From: Phaseolus vulgaris
Taxonomy: Eukaryota; Streptophyta; Magnoliopsida; Fabales; Fabaceae
Direction of reading: 5' to 3'
Length of the DNA stretch: 64,000 bases
Assembly: GCF_000499845.2 (NCBI RefSeq)
Contig: NC_023753.2
Coordinates: forward strand, 620,001-684,000
Shown here: one piece after another, positions 23,561 to 35,092 of the stretch
Numbering within the stretch: the stretch's first letter is position 1
Layout of the letters: each line of letters starts with the position of its first letter
Made by a program: the position numbers and the translations under genes
The notes under the pieces: generated by a model
What the model was told of the DNA's origin: nothing
Seen by the model: only the letters and a program-made list of their open reading frames with translations
The model's database searches: none

Positions 23561-26500
23561 TCAAATTGCATAAATCCGATCAACCTCAGAGTTGGAGAAT
23601 TCAGAATGATGCCATGAGTTAGATCCACTTCTTCTGGCTAGCTGCTTCTCCTTCTTCCTCATTGACCTGCTTCTCTTAGACCTCACCACATAGAAAGTCA
23701 TGGTGCCAATAACTCCAGATATTATCACCCCTCCAACTACTGTAACAAGAATAGCAGCCCACTTGTTCTTCCTACCCACAACAATGTAAGAAGAAGCAAT
23801 AAATGCCACCGAAGTACAGACAGAAGCCAGCCACATGAGCTTGTTGATTACCTCCACCACCCTTTTCTCTGCCTTAGTTTCACCTCTAACCAAGGTGATT
23901 TGAACAACCACAACAGCCAAAGATGTAAAAAGTGCAATAGCATTGAAGATGAAGAAGATTTTAAAAGCAGCATGAGCTGCTACCACAGCTGAGCCATCAT
24001 CGTTATCACCGCCAGGCACGGTGAATATAGCAGCAAAAGCAACTGTAGCAAACAGCACCGCCACCACTGTTACTGACTGAGTGGCATTGTTGATTCCTTC
24101 CCTGTGGAGTTTCCTTAACTCTTTGGAAATATTATGAACATTTTTGTTCGTTCTTTTGGTTTGTTCAAGTTGAGTGTGAACATCTTTCTTGATTTGAGTA
24201 ACAGTTTTCCTCAGTTCATCCCTTGGTTGGTTGAGCTCGTTAGCTCTAAGTGCTCCATATCGAGAAAGACATTCCTTTATATCTGATGCCTCTTCAGAGA
24301 GAGGAAGGCTTTCAGCAATGTCAAGAGCTGTTTTGTGGTCTCTGGTTAATGCATTGACATTGGTGTCTGGCAGATGTAATAACTCATTCACTATCTGTGC
24401 AGGAAGTTGAGAAACCATAGCATTAGATTTTCATTTGAGGAACTATGATGGATGATTATATTAAGAAAAAAAGTTCAACAAAAAAGGCACAAAACTTCTG
24501 GACAAATGAACCGTACCAAATTAGCAGCTTCTTTTACATGTTTAGTTGCATTTTATAATTTTATGGAAAATCTAAAAAGCTATAATTAGGAAAGAAAACA
24601 TTGTTATATTACATTGTAATAAATGTTTTCTTTTGGAATAAAAACTCACCACATTTAGATGATTAAGAGCAGCATTAAGGACTGATGTTCACAAAACTAT
24701 AACATTATTATCTATGTAACACGAACACTTCTAATACGTGAAATGTCCAAAATATACAGAAGACGGGGTCATGGATTTATATATTACATCATTATGAATT
24801 ATATTATGAATTATATGATAGGAGATTATCATCATCATTGAAAATGACACTTTTAGTTGAGATTAATTTAAAGAAAAATTAACAACTTTAACAAATTTCA
24901 CACTATATGAAGATATGATAGGAGATTAAATAAAAAATTTGCAATAATACATATATAATATAAATATTCCTAATTATATATAAGATTTGTTCGTTATGTC
25001 TACAATCATAATAGAAACTTATACAATTAAGTTATGAGTTTTTAGAAAATCATTGTATTTGTCCTTTTTAAAATTGTGTTGAAGCTCTATTAGAATTGTC
25101 AAAGACCCAAAGAATGTTTTTTTTTTAATTAGACATTTCACCAATACGTATCGTATGAGTATTGTACACGTGTCAATGACACAGGGACTCATCATTTAAA
25201 AGGCATGTCCGAGCTTCATAGATTATTATTAGTACCCTAGGTATAAAAACAAGAGAAGACACGAATATCCTGCTACTAGGGGTAGGGATAAGGCTTATTT
25301 AGCTATTTGGTGAGACTCCCATTAGTTTTAGCAACTTGATTATATGGCCTCATCTATACACATATGGTGCAACTGTTGACATACCTCTACTCGTTTTTTC
25401 CTGGTTGCCACGTGTAGTGCCGTGTTACCAAATTTGTCAGGAAGCATAACAATAGCAGCATCCGCATCAAGAAGTAATTTTACCACATCACAACTCTGCC
25501 CTTTTACAGCCATATGCAATGCAGTTTGCCCTTTCCTGTCAGTCCTCCGAGCCAACTGCGGATCTTTACTGAGCAAGGCTTTCACAATCTCCACATGACC
25601 CTGACGAGCTGCTAAATGCAATGCATTTTTGCCATTGGATCTAGCAATCTCCAACAAGCTACAATCCTTCGACAGCAGCTCATTCACCACTTCCGTGTGT
25701 CCTCTTGTCGCTGCAGTTATAAGTGGAGTCGAATTGGATGGACCAATAGTTTTGCTCAATCCCGGGTCATAATCTAGCAAAACCTGAACAATGGCTGCAA
25801 ACCAAAATACACCATGAATCATATGGAAAAACAGAAAACCAAACACACATTACATTACATCAGCACATAAGAACATCTCATCTCAATGAACTACCCAAAA
25901 GCTATCAAGGTCTAAAAGTAAGAACCCAAGCATACCATCCATTCAATTATTAGAGTAACAAAGATCATCCTCTCCCTTCATAACTTTCCTTTGATCCTGG
26001 CTCCTCTAAAGTAAGTAAAAATAAAGTAAATAGTCTCGGTCTCTGATGAGAAAAGCAACGGTTGATATTTCAACACATTTATAATTTGTTTATACATATA
26101 CTTCAAATACCAACAACTAAATTTCTAAACAATGGCTATGATCGGTCCTATATTAAAGTGACTTCACGCACAAGGAAGAGCCCGCAACTTCAGGGGCTAT
26201 GTACCTTCTAGGTAAAGACTCAGTGAGTTCAACACTCATAAGAAGGATACCAAGCCTATGACACCAAACCAACTGAATAACCAAACATTCAATCAAGCGT
26301 TAATATGTCCCAAAATCTGCCAAAACCTCGCCTGATTCGTCACCCTGACAATGACCATTAGTACATAATAGAACATTGTTCTAGAGAAGAGTCATCCGAA
26401 AAGTTTGTTCAATGACTCAGATTAGTTACTTCACTTTCTAGGAGTTACAATCTCTTTCCTAAACCTCAAGAATCACAGAACATGTTCATACGTTCATAAC

Positions 26501-27190
26501 ATAACTCCTCGTATAACTAACTCACCAAAGCAGCACAAAAAACACACAAATACTAGAAAGAAGATAATAGAAAGAGATATATACATACGGTGGTGGCCTT
26601 GACTAGCCGCAATATGCAAGGGATCAAATCCAGATCGGTTCTTCTTGGAAACAGTCTGAGCGGTGGAATGGTTGAGAAGTTCCTTCACGACATGGAGATG
26701 ACCCTTTTCGGCGGCAGTGAACAAGGGGGTCTCACCGAGCTCGTTCTCTTCGTTGACGAGGCAAGCTCGCACCTCCGCAATCTCGGTGTCGAGATCGTCG
26801 TCGTCTCCGAGAGTTCCCATGACCTGAGAATCGACGTCGAGAAGAATCTGCCTCACCGCGCCGACGTCGCCCCTCTGCGCCGCCAGGTGCAGCTCCGTGT
26901 CGTTGTGCCGCCCCGTCACCTGCTTCACGTACTTCTTCCCCGCCTGGTCGATGCGCTTCCCCGAGTTCGACAGCACCAGCGCCGGCGCCGTCGAGGAAGA
27001 CGGCGACGGCGACGGCGATGGCGATATCTCAGAAAGCGGATTCTGAGAGGCCGTTGCTGGGATCGGCGGCGGAGGGCCCTTTTCTCCTTGCCCGTCAGCT
27101 CCGGTTCCTGATACAAGCAAAAGGGTCATCGAAAAATGAAAAATTTAGAATAGTGGAGCAATATATCCATACATATGTGTGTATATATAC

Positions 27191-27228
<38 letters not shown>

Positions 27229-27254
27229 GGAGAACCTGGTTGGTGAGAGGCCAT
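23561..27254 (-). CDS. ITN1-like: ITN1-like ankyrin-repeat PGG-domain membrane protein
   Basis: Four coding exons on the minus strand: 27254-27236 (19 nt), 27107-26589, 25794-25385 and 24394-23561, giving 593 residues, close to the length I recall for Arabidopsis ITN1. After a Pro/Ser-rich N-terminus come ankyrin repeats from about residue 75 to 345 (DTELHLAAQRGD, GETPLFTAAEKGHL, FDPLHIAASQGHHPIV, NSTPLITAATRGH, KNALHLAARQGH, QTALHMAVKGQS, NTALHVATRKKR). A coiled linker (about 370-413) and the PGG domain (INNATQSVTVVAVL...TVPGG, 417-445) follow, with four predicted membrane spans (about 423-443, 460-485, 502-522, 529-552) and a basic tail. ITN1 acts at the plasma membrane in salt and ABA responses linked to reactive oxygen species; I infer a similar role. 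The start MASHQP lies in a tiny first exon: its split Gly codon (G|GA) joins exon 2 in frame. An in-frame ATG at 27129 would instead retain intron sequence. Confidence 0.92.
24704..25229. mobile_element. 510-bp TIR element with 8-bp TSD (hAT-like)
   Basis: The element runs 24712-25221. The left end reads CTATGTAACACGAACAC and the right end on the minus strand CTATGAAGCTCGGACAT. It is flanked by ATTATTAT on both sides (24704-24711 and 25222-25229). An 8-bp target duplication is typical of hAT elements, although this sequence is low in complexity. The interior is AT-rich with no coding capacity. It sits in the intron between exons 3 and 4 of the ITN1-like gene. Confidence 0.65.
27193..27229. 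repeat. (TA)n/(AG)n compound microsatellite
   Basis: TA repeats (about 27193-27207) merge into AG repeats (about 27206-27229). On the gene strand this is a CT-rich run starting about 6 nt inside the first intron of the ITN1-like gene. Confidence 0.9.
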
Positions 27255-27764
27255 GGATGTTGTGGAAGAAGGAGAAGAGGAGAGAGTGGAAGTGAAGGGA
27301 GTAAGAGAATAAGTTGGCTTTGGATTGTTATGAGATATGGAGAATCGGAAAGGAAAGGAAAGGAAAGTGAAGCAACAAATTGACAGAGGAAAGTTCAGAG
27401 AAACACGCACATTCAGAGGAATACATTTTCGACTTTTCTTTTTCTTGTCCTTTCTATACTTTTCTGTCTTCTTTTTTTTCCTATAAAATTTATCGATAAG
27501 ATACTCGTTTTTTCGTGGGAGTGAAAACATTTATTAAGCTAATATAACTATAAATATTTTTATTGTGTTAAATTGATTCCTTAATTGCAAGCAATGTATT
27601 AAATATAACCATTACTTACAATATTTAATTTTATATATTTTTTAAAAATAAAATTTATATTTTTATGATGAGAATAAAATTGGGTGAGGTTTACAAATTA
27701 ATTTTAAGTAATGTGATTTATGATAATGAGTTCGCAGTTTCAATGTGAGCGGTATTTTGAACTT

Positions 27765-27880
27765 TAACCTTATAAAATCTGTTTATATTCAAGTAAAGTT
27801 TTCACTCACTTATATATTATAAAATGTCTTAATTTTTAATTGATGTGGGATCCCCAACCCACCCCTCTCACGCTGCAGTA
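27765..27880 (-). mobile_element. Solo LTR remnant
   Basis: Contains GAACTTTAACCTTATAAAAT, CACTCACTTATATATTATAA and, at the right, TTAATTGATGTGGGATCCCC. This is the minus-strand order of the same LTR family as 41051-41162. No intact ends or TSD. Confidence 0.55.
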
Positions 27881-28144
27881 AACGGAGTCACTTGAGTTAT
27901 ATCTACCACATATATCAATGTCAAGTTCTTTATAACATCTTCTACTGACCCCAACATCCTATCAATCTTCTGCATGAAGGTTTGATCCGAATCGTGATTG
28001 AATCAGATAATGACGAAACGTTTTTCTTTGGTGACGATTGCTTTAGCGACAGCTCAATCGGAGTGCAAGTGAGTCAACACATACAACGACATCTTCTTAT
28101 TCTTCTTGATTTCTTTTGATTTTGGTTGGACTATACAAACACAA

Positions 28145-28275
28145 AATTCATGCATTCTAAGTATATTTTTTAAGACCTTTCATAGTTTATAAGTGGGTAC
28201 AAATCTCTTCTTATAAGTCAATTTTATAACGTTAAATTAGACTTAAAAATCTACTTCTTAATAAATTCAATCTCT
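28145..28275 (+). mobile_element. Solo LTR remnant
   Basis: Plus-strand order of the same LTR: CATAGTTTATAAGTGGGTAC, TCTTATAAGTCAATTTTATA, TTAGACTTAAAAATCTACTT and then TTAATAAATT. The beginning is eroded. Confidence 0.5.
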
Positions 28276-29574
28276 TTATCAATTCATATATTTCTAAAAT
28301 GTAAACCTAATAAATAGTTGTTTGTTAGTACTTGTAAGACATTCTTCAAGTCAAGGTGAAGGTGTCTATTGCACATTTTGTCATCATGATTCTGACCTAA
28401 CTCATAATAGTTTTCTTCTTTTGTGAGAGAAATTGTTTTCACATATGTTTAATTCTGGATTTGAATTTGAACACACTTAAAATTGAAGAAAAAAAATATG
28501 CTTGATAACCTTATAGTCAAATATTTGTCAAGTATATGATGTTATATGTAAAAAACAATTAATTTATTTTGGACAATTAACGAAAATATATCATATTTAA
28601 GGGAGTAAGTATAATTTAGTATATGATTAGTATATTCAGATAAGGCATGTTCTCAAACTTGTCCTCAACTGACATAAATACAAAAGTTTGATTGTTTGTT
28701 TGGGGGCAAAAATGAAGAAGAAAAATAATTTTAAAAAATGATAAAATTCTTTTTATTATTTCTAACTCTTTTTTTCTTCATTCTTTTCTGTTCTCTTCTA
28801 CCTATCGCATTTAGTTTCCACCTTGTTTTTCATATGTTTTTACTTTATCAACTTATTTCCATTCAACATATTTCTTTTTTTACCAAATAAAGCATTAGCT
28901 TTAATATTTCCAAGCTTCCAAATAAAGTAGTTGGAATTTATTAACCTCTTCAAGATGACAAAATAAATGTTTATACATTAAAAATAAAATTATATAAACA
29001 AATCAAATGTGAAGTTTTTCTTATATATTTTTTTTGGGTTTTATTTTTCTTAAAAGTAAAAACATCTATTTTATAAATTTAATTTCTCTAATCTAATAAA
29101 AAAAATACTCAAACAAAATTTAAACTAAATTATCAAAATAATTTATCAACTTTAACTAAATTTTTCCATGTACGAAAGTCAATAACCCGTTTTCAATCGG
29201 GCAATCCGGGTCAAAACGTACCAAACTTAACGATCTGCCATTGTTGGGTAGTTAATGACCACGTATGAACACAACGAAATAAATAAAATCAACGGGTTTC
29301 ATGAAAAAAACAAAGGACAGGTTTGTTGTGAAAAAAAGTCTTATAAATTCATTTTCCTTTTAATTTCTAATTACAAAATTATCACTTTGTTTTCATTTTA
29401 TTTTCTATCTTAAAAATCTGTATTAAATAATACGAAATATTTGTTTTCTGTTTTAACCAATTCTTTTACAAACGCTTAAAAACAAGAAACAGATAATAAA
29501 AAATTTCAAACCAAACAATCCTTTGTCGATTAATGGATCCTAGAGGTTGGGGAAAAATGAAATGAACCTAAGAT

Positions 29575-29961
29575 TTATAAAAGAGCAAATTCTCCCTGCA
29601 CCATATCAACTCTAAAATACACTCACTGCTATTTAAAATGACAAGATACTCCTAAAAAATGAGGAAAATAACCTAATAGAAAGAAAGAGGGTATGATAAA
29701 AATTACTTATGGAATTTTTTTCCAGAAATATTAGAGATTTAAATCTCCGGAACATATTTTTGAATTCTGAAAATTTTATCTAGAATATTTTCAATTTTGT
29801 GTTCCGGATTTCTTTATCCAGAATGTATATTTTTAGTTTTGAATTATATTTATTATTCCGGATTTTCAAATCCGGAATAAGAATAATTTTGGAAATTTGA
29901 AAAAAATGATAAGGTGCTGGTTAAAAGTGACATGGTGCAGGAAGAAACTGCCTTATAAAAG
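29575..29961. mobile_element. MITE copy 1, 369 bp, 9-bp TSD (Mutator-like)
   Basis: The element spans 29584-29952 and is flanked by TTATAAAAG on both sides (29575-29583 and 29953-29961). Left end AGCAAATTCTCCCTGCACCA; right end on the minus strand GGCAGTTTCTTCCTGCACCA. The interior contains inverted TCCGGAAT/ATTCCGGA motifs. Nine-base duplications with inverted ends indicate a Mutator-superfamily MITE. It ends 165 bp downstream of the PP2C stop codon. Confidence 0.85.
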
Positions 29962-30117
29962 ACTAGAACAAATTAGGCAGTGGGAAGATGAAGATAATTA
30001 ATAAAGCAATTCATTAGATAACAAGGTACTACGCCTTCACAGCCATTTGTGATTTCCACACTCAGAAATTGAGTTGTTAGAAATGAGAGATACCTATAGT
30101 ATAAACATATGGGCACA

Positions 30118-33100
30118 TCATGATACATCAAATCGAACAACAACACTGGTGATGTTATCTGAGCTTCCCCGTGCATAAGCTTCTTTTATAAGTTCTCTGG
30201 ATGCCACTTCTGCATCTGTGATATTCTGTACTAAAGACACTGCCTCCTGAAAAGACATAGACGCACAATCAAAATGAAAAATAAATCCATCTTGTTTAGG
30301 CCACCTTTAACAGGTAAGATAGTCTCACCTTGTTTGATATCACATTCCAAAGGCCATCACTGGCAATTATAATAAAATCTACACCGTCAATTTCTTCCTC
30401 CTAAGCCATAAAAGAACCAGAAGAGGGGAACTTAGCAGCCATAACAAATATAAGGGCACACAGAATACCAAATGGATGATCAAGCTTATGATTTGGGCAA
30501 CCTGAATTTCTGGGTCAGCAACGACATAAGGCTTGAGAAGTTTGTCGCCAAATGCACGGGACACAGCAAGAACACCGCCAACCCTCCATGTTCCTGGATC
30601 AACCAGCAGCAATAGAAGCTATCATTTATTGTCAACTTATTATGAAGTATGCAGCGCACCCCCTCCCACCCAAAAAAAATGACATTAAAACCCCACAGGA
30701 AGAAACTTACCAGCCCAGATTATAAATCCCCCAGCCTTTTCAATCCTTTGACGTTCATCAGATCTATCAGGCTTGTGATCAATAGACAAAGGAATGGCTA
30801 CATTAAAACAAAAACACATCAGTTAAAAGGAAGGAAAAAAACAGGAATAGGAATTTATATTGCTTCTTGAGCCCATTTTGCATATCCAACTAGAATAAGC
30901 AATTTGCAAGGAAATTTTACTACAATGGATAACACTGGAAACATAGTAAAACTGCTGTGACCAAAAACCAATGTTTGACAATGTAGTACATTGAAAGGAA
31001 ACATGCTGGATTTTCCCTCCATTTATCACCATGCCCAATGTAAACCATATTCTCACTAAAACATAACTGGCATGGCATCAACCTGAACCAGATCTACTTG
31101 CAACTACTCTGGAATCACCAACATTTGCAACAACAATTCGGTCCCCCAACAACATAGCTGTTGACGCAGTTGACCCAGCATCTCTTTGATGGCCTTTTTC
31201 CTCATTGAGGTAGTCAATATCAGTCTGTTTAAATGCTTCAACTGCAATGAAACAAATAATGAGACAAAAACATGTTAATATTTACACCGTCCAGGCACAA
31301 ACCAAACAAATGTAATATGATATGAAAATTTTGGCATATCCTATAATTTTACAACAATGAAGTTCATACCTATAGCAGTCTTTGTGTCTTTGATAAAATC
31401 AGGATGGCTACTCAAATTCTTAAAAAGATTATTTTTTAAATATTCTGCAGTCCGGGAACCTCCATGACCTAAAAGAATAAAAAGAAACATATTAACACTA
31501 TTATTCGATTTTATTTCCTTATTTTTAGTATATCTAATCAAATTGCATAAATAATTTTTTTTATTAATATCACAAATTAATGTTGAATAAGGACCATAAA
31601 AAAAGTAAAGCATTCACCCTTATTTATAATAACATACTAGATTATAATCCTAACAAAATAAGGAAACAAATCTTAAGAGGAAATATCGAAAGTAGAAACT
31701 AGAAACCATTAATGAAACGTGAATAAGCTTTATTACAAATAAATCCATTTAAAAATATAATATGGACTCCACCAAATATGGTTGGAATGATCATTTTCTA
31801 TTTGGGCTGTGCCTTACTCAATCCAAACTCAAGAAGTGTCAATTGCCAAGTCTTTATTAGCTCTACTTTGACCCTATCGACCCTATCTATAGTTGATGTT
31901 GGGTTTCATCCCAGGACTAAAGACTAGCAGGATCAGAGTGTGCATGAGACTGCTGAAGACGGCAAATCAAGAACCAAAGCATAGAAACCAATGTTGTAGG
32001 CAAACCAAAGTCAAACCGAAACAGACAGCTCTAAAACAGAGGTTCGTGCAAGAACAATCTAGAAGCCAAGTGCAGCCACCAAACAAGAGGAGTGCAACAG
32101 AGACTGGGACAGTAGCCAAATAATAAGAGGATCCTTCAAGGAGAGAAGAGGTCAAAACAGAACGGGGAGGAGTTGCTGAGAAGTGACAGAGAAAGACAAT
32201 GTTGGTTCAGCCTTCAGATGGTCCGAATCAATCATAGGTAACAAAAAGGGCTGGACAGCGACAAAACAAGCTATAGTGTGGTAAATAAAAGAAAACATGG
32301 ATGGATGGATCAAAAAAGCAAAGGTGGCAGATCCGAGTAGCAAAGGGGGCAGATCCGAGTAGCAAAGGGCAGGACGAGTCTAGTATGGAACTTAAACAGT
32401 GTCACACGCAAGAAAGATGTTTGCCACAAAAGCTGAGACACTGACCGTGGAGGCACATGCTAGGGAGATTAATCCTATGATAAAAAGCATCTCACCAACA
32501 CCCAGCAGGAGCGACAATAAACAGACATAAATAAGTTTTAAAAAGGAAACAGGACCACAAATTTTTATCCTAAATGTCATACCAAACAATAAAAATCTTA
32601 CAAATTGCTATGTAAATTGGCTATGTTGCACACCAAATCAAAAAAATAGAGGGAAGAGGTAAAGGTAGAATACTGATTTTAGGGAATGTAAAACAAGCTT
32701 ACCATCAAAAACACCAAAAAATGCAACCATCTGACCATCAACCTCCGATATTGTGGTGTCAAAGAAATCCTCCATCGATGACCTCTTACCCTTGAAACTG
32801 GAATACCCATAGCTAAGCCTTCCATTTGGACATCCAGAGAGAAAGCTAGACAAAAATAATCTTTTTTTGAATATTTGAGAGTTGGAAGACAATTATTAGA
32901 AAACATAAGAGGATGCCTGAAGCAAAATTCAAATATATTTCATAGACCCCTGGAATTCTCTTCGAATGAATTTTGGTAAAACAATTGTTAATGGCAGTAA
33001 ATAAACAAACAAATTATGTCATTTATCACATTTTCCCATAGTATCTGCCTTGATCATAAAACATTACTATCAGGTACAGATCAAATAGCATTTAATTGAG

Positions 33101-34419
33101 TAAATATCAAGTAGCCTACAACATGCATAACAGCCTAGGATGTGACTGCAAAGCTAGACTGCCAGTATTGAAAGTTCAGTCAGGCATTGGATGTGATTGT
33201 AAAGTGGGCCTTGGACCAAAAACTAGTTTGCATTGGTTTTAAGGCCGGTTTGATTATGTTAGGGCGCCCTGACCGAGTTAATAACACATTTGATCTTGTT
33301 AAAATAGGTATTAAATATAGGTAAGTAAGTAGTTGCATTCGAAAACTGCTATATCTCTGTACCTATGAATTGTATCTATCTCTATACCTAGGACTCTAGT
33401 TTTGGCTTTTGATCTTTGTTTTTCACTCTACTCATTGTATCAGAATTCTATCAATGTAAATACAAGAACATACGAGAGGAGTGTTCAAACCCTCTCAAAT
33501 ATAGTCTCTTTTATTTATCTCAACGATCTAATAAATTAATAATTAAGCCAAATCGGTATGGAATGAAATTCCAATTAGTTTCAACAAGTCATTGAATAGT
33601 TAAAAGGAACTATTTGATTTTGGATGCGACAAAATGATAGGAAAAATAATAATCCATAACTCCCTAAATTCTTCATCTAATGTGGTAAGAAAAAGACGCT
33701 TCCAGGTAGGAGAAAGCAAATAAACTGATACAAACTTGAAAGCCATTTTTAATTTTTAATGAGCATAAATGCTTTAGAAATAAAAGCTGATATTACTCTA
33801 AATTATTTAATAAAAATAAACATAAAAGAAGGGTACACAAAGCTATAACGCCCATTTCTTCTAACTAACGCCCATCCATGCTTCTTTCAGAAGCTTAACT
33901 ATGAAGAAGGAGCAAACCCAAATATTCTTATAGTGGATTTGCAATGTCATGTCATATCATACAAACAAATGACCATCAACACATGGCATTAAAATGCAAT
34001 AAACTACGTTCACAATTTACAAACATTCTAACATCATACTTTTGCGGTCCTGTTAAGAATTCATTTTCCCATTTTATCTAATCGCGCTGATAATTGAATT
34101 TCTGAGCACAACTTCTCCTCATAGCATGGCGTTCACACCGATCATGAATTTGCCCATGAAAAGCCTCAATTCAAACCCCAAACCAGTAGAAAATTGAACC
34201 AAAAAAGAGGAACAACCTCAGAAAAAAGGAAAGGCCCACAGTAAATGGAAATAAGCACCTGATGCCGCCGCCACTGAAGAGAGAATCGTGATCCTTGGAG
34301 GACATCACAATGTTTGGTGTCGCCGGCGGTGCAGGCTGACATTCAGAGGAAGAAGAAGCGACGGCGGGGGTGGCCGCGGCCGCAGTGAGTGGTTCTACAG
34401 GGTCGGAGTTTGAGATCAT
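30118..34419 (-). CDS. Protein phosphatase 2C (PP2C 11-like), 8 exons
   Basis: Exons on the minus strand: 34419-34259, 32845-32703, 31468-31370, 31241-31083, 30797-30711, 30593-30502, 30400-30329 and 30246-30118, giving 313 residues with all phases consistent. Residues 1-50 are rich in Ala, Ser and Pro and not part of the catalytic domain. The PP2C (PPM) core follows: [23 protein letters not shown] (metal-binding Asp), [67 protein letters not shown] and [13 protein letters not shown], so all metal-binding acidic residues are present. It removes phosphate from Ser/Thr in a Mg/Mn-dependent way. By sequence it resembles Arabidopsis At1g43900 (PP2C 11) and not the ABA co-receptor clade. Introns 1 and 2 exceed 1.2 kb and hold repeat-like DNA. 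Confidence 0.92.
31870..32400. other. Unclassified GC-richer insertion in PP2C intron 2
   Basis: This stretch is clearly richer in G and C than the surrounding intron. It ends with a short tandem repeat (GGCAGATCCGAGTAGCAAAG twice, near 32326-32368). No reading frame with recognisable domains is present. A non-LTR element leader or another repeat fragment is possible; I cannot assign it. Confidence 0.4.
33150..33540. mobile_element. Possible solo LTR (Ty1/copia-like) in PP2C intron 1
   Basis: The composition and the tail CATTGTATCAGAATTCTATC then AATGTAAATACAAG resemble the transcript-end region of copia-type LTRs. No ends or target duplication were identified, so this is tentative. Confidence 0.35.
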
Positions 34420-34528
34420 TTTACCATCTCCTCGTTCTCATTTCTCCCTCTCTTTTTTCCCTCGACCCCTCTCTCTTATTTCGCAATTTTTCAGTATTTT
34501 GGGTCCACTCACTTTCAAAGAAGCCGAG

Positions 34529-34650
34529 AAAAGGCCCAAATAAGCCTAAGAGAGCAAAAGGCCCAAAATAAGCTTAAGAGAGCAAAAGGCCCAATCAAGC
34601 ATAAGAGAGCAAAAGGCCCAAACAAGCCTAAGAGATCAAAAGACCCAATA
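34529..34650 (-). promoter_or_regulatory. 27-28-bp tandem array with TGGGCC (site II) motifs upstream of PP2C
   Basis: Five units start near 34529, 34556, 34584, 34611 and 34638. Four contain GGCCCA on the plus strand (34533, 34560, 34588, 34615), which is TGGGCC on the PP2C strand; the fifth is degenerate (GACCCA). They lie about 110-200 bp before the PP2C start codon. TGGGCC/T site II elements are known TCP-factor targets in plant housekeeping promoters. The regulatory role here is inferred from motif and position. Confidence 0.6.
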
Positions 34651-34685
34651 CATGTCTGACATACAAGGCTAATTCTTTGATCCCA

Positions 34686-35092
34686 TTAATGGTGGGGAAT
34701 TTCTTCCTGCACTCCTGCAATTTTCTTCCTACACCCCTACATTCTTTGAAATACTTAATTTATCTTTTACAGTTTTGAGTGATTTTGGAATAAGGATTTC
34801 GTAAGAAAAATATTCTGGAATAGGAGTTTTGTAAGTAAATGATGTTTTTGGAATAAGAAATCCGAAAGACAAAAAAAATCATTCAAGAATATTCTTTCTG
34901 TAACATTTTTTTTTATTCCGGATTGATAAACTCGAAATTAATAAAATATGTTCTGAAAAATCTGTTTTAGAAATATTCTGAAAAGAATAATCCGGATATC
35001 ATTTTTAAAATGGGTAAAATAATTTTTTCAAAAAAAAATGATAGGATAAAAAAAAATTTGTTAGAGTGAAAAAAGAAACAGCCTTAATTGTG
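34686..35092. mobile_element. MITE copy 2, 389 bp, 9-bp TSD
   Basis: The element spans 34695-35083, flanked by TTAATGGTG (34686-34694) and TTAATTGTG (35084-35092), one mismatch in nine. Left end GGGAATTTCTTCCTGCAC; right end on the minus strand GGCTGTTTCTTTTTTCAC. The interior shares ATTCCGGA motifs with copy 1. It sits about 270 bp upstream of the PP2C start. Confidence 0.8.

Larger units (their letters stand above)
27255..30117. other. Intergenic DNA between ITN1-like and PP2C genes
   Basis: Holds the upstream region of the ITN1-like gene, two LTR remnants (27765-27880 and 28145-28275) and a complete MITE (29584-29952) ending 165 bp from the PP2C stop codon. No further gene is seen. Confidence 0.6.

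Noticed and set aside
26590..27111. A 173-residue plus-strand open frame over the first large ITN1-like exon.
   Set aside because: It is the antisense shadow of GC-rich coding sequence; the minus strand encodes recognisable ankyrin repeats with matching splice sites.
34529..34650. Regularly spaced 27-28-bp repeats that could recall a CRISPR array.
   Set aside because: The units are contiguous tandem repeats without unique spacers, in plant nuclear DNA.
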